The notes under the pieces are model-generated. The model did not search any database. It was not told the DNA's origin and saw only the letters and a list, made by a program, of their open reading frames with translations. Positions 40,582 through 46,599 of a stretch of DNA of 64,000 bases are shown here, piece by piece. The first letter of the stretch is position 1. Every line of letters begins with the position of its first letter. This DNA is from Pseudovibrio sp000156235. Lineage in GTDB: Bacteria > Pseudomonadota > Alphaproteobacteria > Rhizobiales > Stappiaceae. The stretch lies in assembly GCF_000156235.1 (NCBI RefSeq), contig NZ_DS996806.1, positions 620,001-684,000 on the forward strand. The letters run 5' to 3'. Position numbers and translations under genes: made by a program.

Positions 40582-40977
40582 GCCCACGCATTCGGGCAGG
40601 AGTGGACCGTCCGCTCCGTGGCGTGGGCGGGGTTGGGCTACCGGCATGAGGTAACGTATCGTGTCGGGAGGTCCGGTGAAGCGCCATACCCTATTGAGAC
40701 CACAGTGGTAGTAGGGAGCTTGGGGTCGTTCCGGAGGGCGTCCGGTGGTGGCAGGAAACTGCCGATGGTACAAAAGCGTATCAATGATGCGCAGATGTAC
40801 CTGTCGCGTCTGTTCGAGAGGGAGCCCGCGTGTTCATGATAAAAGGCCCGGGCGAGGCGAACAGCCAATGCCGAAGAAACATTTCTAACAAGTAGCGCAG
40901 GCAGAGCCTGTTCGCCTTGCTCCACCCGTTGAAACGGGAACTCCAATTCTCCAACACCGCCTGTTACCAGCGCGGTG
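40582..40977 (+). ncRNA. Candidate structured RNA between two bacterioferritin genes
   Basis: There is no supported protein gene here, but many helices form in order: GCCCACGC/GCGTGGGC (40582-40628) enclosing GGAGTGG/CCGCTCC; ACCGG/CCGGT (40640-40677); CCCTATT/AGTAGGG (40689-40716) enclosing ACCA/TGGT; CCGGA/TCCGG (40731-40745); GGCAG-GAAA-CTGCC (40750-40763); GGTAC/GTACC (40767-40801) enclosing GCGTATC/GATGCGC; a continuous 15-bp helix 40850-40864 with 40908-40922; CCCGT-TGAA-ACGGG (40925-40938); and CACCGC/GCGGTG (40955-40977). G.U pairs occur in four helices and are A.C clashes on the other strand, so the RNA would be read from +. I saw no RNase P, tmRNA, 4.5S or group II hallmarks. Ends are undefined. 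The flanks (40458-40581 and 40978-41240) hold no gene that I can support. Confidence 0.45.
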
Positions 40978-41240
40978 CTATAGGTGCTTTAGAGTGTATT
41001 GCCGAACAGTGCCTCCGGTTTCCAATAGGATTACGCGTAAAGCAAAAGTTTAAAGCTTGGCGCGTGAATTTAAATGAATGCGGCATGCTTTAGGCTTCAT
41101 TAGGAACGATCGGGGATTTGGGTTGGCGGTGTGCCGGGCTGAACTATGTTTATGGGGTCAATACTCGTTTGGGGGACGGTTCTGAACGAGTTGCATTTTC
41201 ACCTGCATTCCCAAAGGAGCAGTGTTCGCACTGAGATCTC

Positions 41241-41726
41241 ATGAAAGCAAAAGACGGTGTCATTGAACGTTTGAACAAAGCCCTTTCCATGGAGCTCGGG
41301 GCTGTCAATCAATACTGGGTGCATTTCCGGCTTCTTGAAGATTGGGGCTATACAAAGCTTGGCAAGAAAGAGCGGGCCGAGTCGATTGAAGAAATGCAGC
41401 ATGCTGACCGTTTGGTTGAGCGCATTGTGTTTCTGGAAGGCCATCCGAACTTGCAAACCATCGCTCCGCTGCGTATCGGCACATCTGTGAAAGAAGTGCT
41501 GGAGGCTGATCTGGCCGGAGAGCGTGAGGCGATTGAGTATTACAGCGAATCCCGTGTCTTCTGTGAGCAGCAGGGGGACTTCGTGACCATGGCACTTTTT
41601 GACAGTTTGCTGGCTGATGAAGAAGGACACTGCGATTTTCTTGAGACTCAGTTGGAGCTTCTTGAGCAAATAGGCGAAGAAAAATATGGATTGCTCAATG
41701 CGGGCAGTGCGGATGAGGCCGAGTGA
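41241..41726 (+). CDS. bfr: Bacterioferritin (second copy)
   Basis: Second bacterioferritin, 161 residues, same length as the first. Glu18, Glu51, Met52, His54, Glu94, Glu127 and His130 are all kept, so it too should bind heme and oxidise iron. It is not one of the split pairs seen in some proteobacteria, in which one subunit lacks the heme Met or the ferroxidase site. The two may form mixed cages or be expressed under different conditions (inference). The ribosome site is weak (GAGATCTC). Confidence 0.96.
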   Translation: MKAKDGVIERLNKALSMELGAVNQYWVHFRLLEDWGYTKLGKKERAESIEEMQHADRLVERIVFLEGHPNLQTIAPLRIGTSVKEVLEADLAGEREAIEYYSESRVFCEQQGDFVTMALFDSLLADEEGHCDFLETQLELLEQIGEEKYGLLNAGSADEAE

Positions 41727-41729
41727 GAT

Positions 41730-41747
41730 TTGCTGATTTATCAGCAA
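41730..41747 (+). other. Hairpin after the second bacterioferritin gene
   Basis: TTGCTGA pairs perfectly with TCAGCAA around TTTA, starting 4 bases after the stop. No T-run follows, so it is a 3'-end structure rather than a classical terminator. Confidence 0.5.
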
Positions 41748-41899
41748 AGAAAGCTTGGTTTCCCAAGGGTTATGGCGTGTTGGGTTGAGGTGGTTTGCGG
41801 TTGCATCGTAAGAAGCTTCTCAATCCAACGGCTTACTAGTTTTTTTGCTTAGGGGCGTGTTAGGAGATAACTCAGTTAGATTGGGAGCTGAGATATCTT

Positions 41900-43432
41900 A
41901 TGAAGGAAGTTCTAGCTGAATTAGAAAAAAGACGTGATGAAGCGCGGCTTGGTGGGGGACAGCGCCGAATTGATGCGCAGCATAAACGCGGAAAACTCAC
42001 CGCACGAGAGCGCATTGAAATTCTGCTAGATGAAGGTTCCTTCGAAGAATTCGATATGTTCAAGCAGCACCGCTGTACCGAGTTTGGTATGGAGGAGACG
42101 CACTTCCCGGGTGATGGCGTTGTTGCTGGTTGGGGTACGGTCAATGGCCGTACGGTTTACCTCTTCTCAAAAGACTTCACCGTATTCGGTGGATCGCTTT
42201 CTGAGACCCACGCAGAGAAAATCATGAAGATCCAGGATATGGCGCTGCAGAACCGCGCGCCGATCATTGGTATTTTCGATGCAGGTGGTGCTCGTATTCA
42301 GGAAGGTGTTGCGGCACTTGGTGGATACGGTGAGGTGTTCTGGCGCAATATTCAGGCGTCCGGTGTTATTCCGCAGATCTCCGTGATCATGGGTCCATGT
42401 GCTGGTGGTGATGTGTATTCCCCAGCCATGACCGATTTCATCTTCATGGTGCGCGATACATCCTACATGTTCGTGACTGGTCCGGATGTTGTGAAGACCG
42501 TGACCAATGAGACTGTGACGGCTGAAGAGCTGGGCGGTGCGAGCATTCACACCACCAAGTCTTCTATTGCAGATGGTGCGTTTGATAACGATGTGGAAGC
42601 GCTGCTGCAGATCCGCCGTCTGGTGGATTATCTGCCGATGAACAATCAGGCGCCGCTGCCTGAGCTTTCCGTTTATGATGATCCATCTCGTCTGGATGAG
42701 AGCCTCAATACGCTGGTGCCGGATAATCCGAACAAGCCTTACGATATGCGTGAGCTTATCCTGAAGACCGTGGATGAGCAGGATTTCTTCGAGATTCAGG
42801 AGAGCTTTGCCGGAAACATCATCACGGGCTTTGGCCGTGTTGAAGGGCGTACCGTTGGTATCGTCGCCAACCAGCCAATGGTGCTTGCTGGCGTTCTGGA
42901 CAGTGATGCGAGCCGTAAAGCTGCACGTTTTGTGCGCTTCTGTGATTGCTTCAACATTCCGCTGGTTACTTTTGTTGATGTTCCGGGCTTCCTGCCGGGT
43001 ACAGCGCAGGAATATGGCGGGTTGATCAAGCATGGCGCAAAACTGCTGTTTGCTTATGGTGAGGCGACTGTTCCGAAGATCACTGTGATCACGCGTAAGG
43101 CTTACGGTGGCGCTTATGACGTGATGAGCTCCAAGCACATCCGTGGCGATGTGAACTACGCTTGGCCATCTGCTGAGATCGCTGTGATGGGCGCGAAAGG
43201 TGCGGTTGAGATCCTGTATCGCAATGAACTGGATGATCCTGAGAAGATTGCCGAGCGGACAAAGGATTATGAAGACCGGTTTGCGAACCCGTTTGTGGCT
43301 GCAGAGCGTGGTTACATTGATGAGGTGATCATGCCTCAGTCTACCCGGATGCGGATCTCTCGTGCGCTGGCAATGCTGCGGACCAAGAACCAGCAGATGC
43401 CATGGCGTAAGCACGACAATATTCCGCTCTAA
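41900..43432 (+). CDS. pccB: Propionyl-CoA carboxylase beta subunit
   Basis: Carboxyltransferase subunit, 510 residues, which transfers CO2 from biotin to propionyl-CoA on the way to methylmalonyl-CoA. The N-terminal half has RGKLTARERIEILLDEGSF and the acyl-CoA-binding GIFDAGGARIQEGVAALGGY; the C-terminal half has the biotin-site segment VDVPGFLPGTAQEYGG and RKAYGGAYDVMSSKH. Its partner pccA is 3.2 kb away on the same strand, with a block of minus-strand genes between. Long enough and well enough conserved to exclude an acetyl-CoA carboxylase AccD. Confidence 0.95.
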   Translation: MKEVLAELEKRRDEARLGGGQRRIDAQHKRGKLTARERIEILLDEGSFEEFDMFKQHRCTEFGMEETHFPGDGVVAGWGTVNGRTVYLFSKDFTVFGGSLSETHAEKIMKIQDMALQNRAPIIGIFDAGGARIQEGVAALGGYGEVFWRNIQASGVIPQISVIMGPCAGGDVYSPAMTDFIFMVRDTSYMFVTGPDVVKTVTNETVTAEELGGASIHTTKSSIADGAFDNDVEALLQIRRLVDYLPMNNQAPLPELSVYDDPSRLDESLNTLVPDNPNKPYDMRELILKTVDEQDFFEIQESFAGNIITGFGRVEGRTVGIVANQPMVLAGVLDSDASRKAARFVRFCDCFNIPLVTFVDVPGFLPGTAQEYGGLIKHGAKLLFAYGEATVPKITVITRKAYGGAYDVMSSKHIRGDVNYAWPSAEIAVMGAKGAVEILYRNELDDPEKIAERTKDYEDRFANPFVAAERGYIDEVIMPQSTRMRISRALAMLRTKNQQMPWRKHDNIPL

Positions 43433-43459
43433 GACAGAGCTTGTGATTTCTGAAAAATG

Positions 43460-43493
43460 AAAACCCCGGCCTTCGTGAAAAGGTCGGGGTTTT
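43460..43493. terminator. Bidirectional terminator between pccB and the small-protein cluster
   Basis: AAAACCCCGGCCTT pairs with AAGGTCGGGGTTTT (one G.U) around CGTGAA. The A- and T-runs on both sides let it serve pccB on + and the converging small gene on minus. Confidence 0.92.
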
Positions 43494-43513
43494 GTTGATA
43501 GGGGAGAGGGGGA

Positions 43514-43532
43514 CTAACTTGAGGCGAGTTAG
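43514..43532 (-). repeat. CTAAC..GTTAG hairpin after small secreted gene 1
   Basis: CTAAC pairs with GTTAG around a 9-base loop; on the minus strand the loop reads TCGCCTCAA. It lies 3' of the gene at 43536. Related copies follow the genes at 43953 (about 43924-43943) and 44360 (about 44337-44355), so the element was duplicated with the gene. Confidence 0.65.
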
Positions 43533-43535
43533 GTC

Positions 43536-43835
43536 TTAGTTTTCGTCGTTCTCAACCACACAGGTGTAACCGATGAGGGAATGGTTGGAATCTTTGGTCA
43601 CAACGTAGGCGCGCTGTGTTTCTTCGTGTGGGCCACAGAAGGAGCCATTTGCAACGAAGCGATCGTAAAGACCTGGACCGGTTGCCAGAACGACTGCGCC
43701 TTTATCCTGAACCAGAGCTTTCACCTGGGAGCCTGTGAGGTCAGTTGTGCTTGTGAGAGGAACATTCATTGCCTGAGCAACGGAAGCAGCAGAAACGAGG
43801 CCGAGTACGGAAAGGGTTAGTGCGATCTTTTTCAT
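43536..43835 (-). CDS. Small secreted protein, two-cysteine paralogue 1
   Basis: A 99-residue protein of unknown function, with a signal peptide (MKKIALTLSVLGLVSAASVAQA, about residue 22). The mature part has the family core ALVQDKGAVVLATGPGLYDRF, a central Cys67 and a C-terminal KDSNHSLIGYTC with Cys92. In the four-cysteine relatives nearby, positions 35 and 86 are also Cys; here they are Gly and Ser. The signal-peptide DNA is almost identical to that of the next two copies, showing recent tandem duplication. No strong ribosome site is seen. A hairpin with a CCTCC loop lies in its leader. Confidence 0.85.
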   Translation of the reverse strand: MKKIALTLSVLGLVSAASVAQAMNVPLTSTTDLTGSQVKALVQDKGAVVLATGPGLYDRFVANGSFCGPHEETQRAYVVTKDSNHSLIGYTCVVENDEN

Positions 43836-43877
43836 TGTATTAGCTTTCGGTTTTAATTCTTATGGGAACTTGGGGAG

Positions 43878-43903
43878 GGAAAGGCCGGAGGCACAGCCTT
43901 TCC
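43878..43903 (-). promoter_or_regulatory. Leader hairpin of small secreted gene 1
   Basis: On the minus strand GGAAAGGC pairs with GCCTTTCC around TGTGCCTCCG, about 45 bases before the start codon. Equivalent hairpins precede the next two paralogues. The loop exposes CCTCC, complementary to a Shine-Dalgarno core. Confidence 0.65.
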
Positions 43904-43952
43904 TTGGGGCTTTGTGATGGGCGTGCTTCTAACTTTGGGGCGAGTTAGAAAA

Positions 43953-44243
43953 TCAGCTGTTCTTGTTATCGACCACGCAGGTGTAACCAATGAGGGAATG
44001 GTTGGAGTCTTTGGTCACGACGTAAGCGCGCTCTGTTTCTTCGTGAGTTGCGCAATAGGAGGCGTTTGCAACGTAACGATCATAGAGACCTGGGCCAGTT
44101 GACAGCACGATTGCGCCTTTGTCCTGAACGAGTGCTTTTGCTTCAGAAGCGGTCAAATCACCAGTGTTGACCAGAGCTGCCTGAGCGATGGAAGCAGCGG
44201 AAACGAGGCCGAGTACGGAAAGGGTCAGAGCGATCTTTTTCAT
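43953..44243 (-). CDS. Small secreted protein, two-cysteine paralogue 2
   Basis: A 96-residue secreted protein of unknown function, nearly identical to the third copy (signal peptide ending SIAQA, then ALVNTGDLTASEAKALVQ). Cysteines are at 64 and 89 only; Ala32 and Ser83 replace the other pair seen in the four-cysteine relatives. The central GPGLYDRYVANASYC and C-terminal SLIGYTCVV are the best conserved parts. It lies between paralogues 1 and 3 with leader hairpins on both sides. Confidence 0.85.
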   Translation of the reverse strand: MKKIALTLSVLGLVSAASIAQAALVNTGDLTASEAKALVQDKGAIVLSTGPGLYDRYVANASYCATHEETERAYVVTKDSNHSLIGYTCVVDNKNS

Positions 44244-44286
44244 TGGGATTACTTTCTATTTTTACAATATGAGTTGTTTTTTGAGA

Positions 44287-44316
44287 GGGAAAGACTGGGG
44301 AGGAACAGTCTTTCCC
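44287..44316 (-). promoter_or_regulatory. Leader hairpin of small secreted gene 2
   Basis: A perfect 11-bp stem (minus strand GGGAAAGACTG / CAGTCTTTCCC) displays the loop TTCCTCCC, about 45 bases before the start codon. It is the cleanest of the three leader hairpins. The loop resembles the CUYCCUCCC loops of the alphaproteobacterial cuckoo/CcsR small RNAs (family resemblance is inference). Confidence 0.7.
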
Positions 44317-44359
44317 AAGGGGGATGGGGGAGCTCTCTAACTTGAGGCGGGTTAGAGGC

Positions 44360-44650
44360 TTAGTTGTCTCTGTTTTCAACTACGCAGGTGTAGCCGATGA
44401 GGGAGCTATTGGAGTCTTTGGTTACGACGTAAGCGCGCTGTGTTTCTTCGTGGGAGGCACAATAAGAAGCGTTTGCGACGTAGCGGTCATAGAGGCCTGG
44501 ACCAGTTGCGAGCACGATTGCGCCTTTGTCCTGAACGAGTGCCTTTGCTTCAGATGCGGTCAGGTCACCAGTGTTGACCAGAGCTGCCTGTGCGATGGAA
44601 GCAGCAGAAACGAGGCCGAGTACGGAAAGGGTCAGAGCGATCTTTTTCAT
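44360..44650 (-). CDS. Small secreted protein, two-cysteine paralogue 3
   Basis: A 96-residue secreted protein of unknown function, differing from paralogue 2 at only a handful of positions. The signal peptide is the same; Cys64 and Cys89 are kept and Ala32/Ser83 replace the lost pair. As the most upstream of the three on the minus strand, it is the likely first gene of the transcript. Confidence 0.85.
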   Translation of the reverse strand: MKKIALTLSVLGLVSAASIAQAALVNTGDLTASEAKALVQDKGAIVLATGPGLYDRYVANASYCASHEETQRAYVVTKDSNSSLIGYTCVVENRDN

Positions 44651-44694
44651 TTGTTTTACTTTCGAATTTATACAGTTTTGGTCATTGTTCAGAG

Positions 44695-44721
44695 GGAGAG
44701 ACTGGGAGGAGCAGTCTTTCC
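44695..44721 (-). promoter_or_regulatory. Leader hairpin of small secreted gene 3
   Basis: On the minus strand GGAAAGACTG pairs with CAGTCTCTCC (one A.C mismatch), with a loop containing CTCCTCC. It is the third copy of the CCTCC-loop hairpin. Confidence 0.65.
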
Positions 44722-45200
44722 GATGGGATTTTGCCGATCTTCATTATTATTTCGGCGCGTCTTTTGAATTTAGACTGATGGAAGGCAGTTTCTTGCCCTC
44801 TTACATCTTTCTGTCTTTAGTTGTTGTTCTCTTTATCAAGCTAATTTTTGAGTTGTTACTCTAAATCATTTGCTTGGTGTGTGTTGTTGTTCGTTGATGA
44901 TTGTATGTTTACTGGAATTTTTTGAGTAAGATGTGTTCTGAAGCACAAAATTATCTTTTCGCAACTTTGAATTTTGGTCGGTAACGAATTCGTGTCTTCG
45001 TGTTCTTGGGGATTACTTGCGTGTCTGTGATCAAGCTCACACTTTTGCTTGTAGGTGGTGCAAAAAAGTTGCCGCAACCACATGTTGGTGGCGTGCGGGG
45101 TGTGTCTGGCAAGTTTGGGAATGTGGATTATGGATTCGACAGCATTAGAAGAGGGGTAGGAAAGCCGCCTCTTTTTCCATGTGTGGATGTTGTGCCGTTC
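44722..45200. other. AT-rich gap in the small-protein cluster
   Basis: No gene is supported. It should hold the promoter for the three minus-strand two-cysteine genes. The one clear element is a perfect CRP-type dyad at 45026-45041. A possible hairpin AAGAGG/CCTCTT with TTTTT (about 45150-45176, + strand) follows no + strand gene. Confidence 0.5.
45026..45041. promoter_or_regulatory. CRP/FNR-family binding site candidate
   Basis: TGTGA-TCAAGC-TCACA is an exact match to the CRP consensus TGTGA-N6-TCACA. It lies about 375 bases upstream of the first two-cysteine gene. Which CRP/FNR-family regulator would use it is unknown. Confidence 0.5.
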
Positions 45201-45521
45201 TTAATCGAAGATGTCGGAGCCGAAGGGGCCTTCACCGCTGTTGTAGCCCGGCTCACATGAATAGCCGATGAAGCAGCGTTTCTGATCCTTAGTGGGAACC
45301 CATCGGCTCATTAAACGCTCATAGGGTTGGCAGAACTGTAAGCCTGCAACAAACCGGTCGTAAGTTCGGGCACCAGTGCTCAGTACGATGCCGCCAGCAC
45401 GCTGAACAACTGAGCGTGCTTCCAGGCATGACATTTGGCGAGTGTCAGGGCGGGCAAATGCAGAGGTGGAAACTATGAGGGCCAGAGTGCTCGTTAATAC
45501 GAGTAGGGTCGATGTTCTCAT
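45201..45521 (-). CDS. Small secreted protein, four-cysteine paralogue (downstream copy)
   Basis: A 106-residue secreted protein of unknown function. The start at 45521 (MRTSTLLVLT) has GGAGGAAG just upstream; a 30-residue longer frame runs into the neighbour and was rejected. The signal peptide ends at about AFA (24), then ARPDTRQMSCLEARSVV. Cysteines at 32, 64, 83 and 89 match those of the next gene. The core GGIVLSTGARTYDRFVAGLQFC and WVPTKDQKRCFIGYSC define the family. A short Gly/acidic tail is unique to this copy. It starts 14 bases after its upstream partner, so the two form an operon. Confidence 0.85.
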   Translation of the reverse strand: MRTSTLLVLTSTLALIVSTSAFARPDTRQMSCLEARSVVQRAGGIVLSTGARTYDRFVAGLQFCQPYERLMSRWVPTKDQKRCFIGYSCEPGYNSGEGPFGSDIFD

Positions 45522-45535
45522 AGCTTCCTCCTTCT

Positions 45536-45838
45536 TTACTGGTTCTGCCGTGTGCGTGGTGAGCAGCGATAACCAATCTGGCAGGCGTTGCTGTCTTTGG
45601 TCGGAGCCCACTCCCGGCGCAGGACTTCATTATGAAGGCAGTATCTGATGTCACTGACAAAACGCTCGTAGGTGCGTGGCCCTGTGGTCAGGACGACGCC
45701 ACCGCGGCTGTTGACCAGCTGTTTGGCTTGTTCACATGTCAGGTTGCGTGCATCCGGTCTGGCCTGTGCGTTGGCTGAGCCTACCCACATCAGGGTTATG
45801 AGGCTACCGGCAATAATAGTGGCGGAGGCATTTCGCAT
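45536..45838 (-). CDS. Small secreted protein, four-cysteine paralogue (upstream copy)
   Basis: A 100-residue secreted protein of unknown function. The signal peptide is cleaved near SANA (24), then QARPDARNLTCEQAKQLV. Cys35, Cys67, Cys86 and Cys92 are present. GGVVLTTGPRTYERF and WAPTKDSNACQIGYRC match the neighbouring copies. I know similar short secreted proteins from Rhizobiales genomes, without a described role. It probably represents the ancestral four-cysteine form from which the two-cysteine copies arose (inference). Confidence 0.85.
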   Translation of the reverse strand: MRNASATIIAGSLITLMWVGSANAQARPDARNLTCEQAKQLVNSRGGVVLTTGPRTYERFVSDIRYCLHNEVLRREWAPTKDSNACQIGYRCSPRTRQNQ

Positions 45839-45976
45839 GGGGTCTTTTGCCTTACAAAGCAGATAAAGAGAGGCTTATAATCAAGCCGTGTTCCATCCGT
45901 TTTGCAGGCAAAAGCCTAAAACTGCGAGTATCAAGGTGAGCCGTGGTTAGCCGGCTCTAAAGAAGAAATGATTGAT

Positions 45977-46357
45977 TTAACCGTTTGCGGCAGGGCGCGG
46001 GCGGGTAACTTCCACACCAAAGCCACCTGTATGCACTGGCACCGGAGCAGATGGTTTGTTCACTTTGACGGTGATTTTGGAGATTCGCGCATCCATGGCA
46101 AACACTGCATCGCAAATGGCACCTGCAAGGCGTTCCAGCAGGTTAAAGCGGGAGTTGGTCACAACATCCTCTACTGTTTTGGCCAGTGTACCGTAGCAGA
46201 TGGTGTCTTCATAATCGTCTGAAACAGTTGCCTTCTCAAAGTCAGCCCAACAGGTGAGGTCGATGATAAAGCGTTGGCCCAACTTGGCTTCTTCATCATG
46301 CAGGCCGTGGAATGCAAAGAATGACAGGCCTTCCAGAAATATCTTGTTTTCATTCAT
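45977..46357 (-). CDS. folB: Dihydroneopterin aldolase
   Basis: Folate-pathway enzyme that cleaves dihydroneopterin to 6-hydroxymethyl-dihydropterin, 126 residues. The family signature FFAFHGLHDEEAKLGQRFIIDL near the N-terminus (Glu and His of the pterin site), the central ICYGTLAKTVEDVV and the catalytic-region lysine in ITVKVNKPSAPV are present. It diverges from pccA across a 240-base gap and lies 138 bases upstream of the four-cysteine pair on the same strand. No other fol genes are adjacent. Confidence 0.93.
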   Translation of the reverse strand: MNENKIFLEGLSFFAFHGLHDEEAKLGQRFIIDLTCWADFEKATVSDDYEDTICYGTLAKTVEDVVTNSRFNLLERLAGAICDAVFAMDARISKITVKVNKPSAPVPVHTGGFGVEVTRPRPAANG

Positions 46358-46599
46358 TGTTTGGCTCCTGAGGGGATCTTTACTGTTGGAGACCTGTGTT
46401 GCCAGAGCTGGCTCGGAAACACAACGTCTTTCCTTGGGAAATGCGCTGCATATAGATGAAAGAGCAGTTCAATTTGCGATTTGATAGCATCTATTGCCCC
46501 TACGAAAGTGCGATGGTTCTTCGCCCTATTGTGAGGTTGCGGAAGTGCGTAGAGATGCCTACAACCCTGCACTGTAAATAAAGAAGGTGTGTATGTGGG

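Noticed and set aside
40618..40946. Short frames on both strands in the bacterioferritin gap
   Set aside because: Gly/Arg- or Pro/Arg-rich translations without ribosome sites; dense base-pairing explains the sequence better.
40582..40977. RNase P RNA or tmRNA
   Set aside because: The GAGGAAAGUCCGGGC core of RNase P, a T-loop with CCA, and an Ala-initiated tag reading frame were all sought on both strands and not found.
44571..44864. Plus-strand frame with a hydrophobic C-terminus over small secreted gene 3
   Set aside because: It overlaps the secreted protein gene and its leader hairpin; the composition is that of an antisense read.
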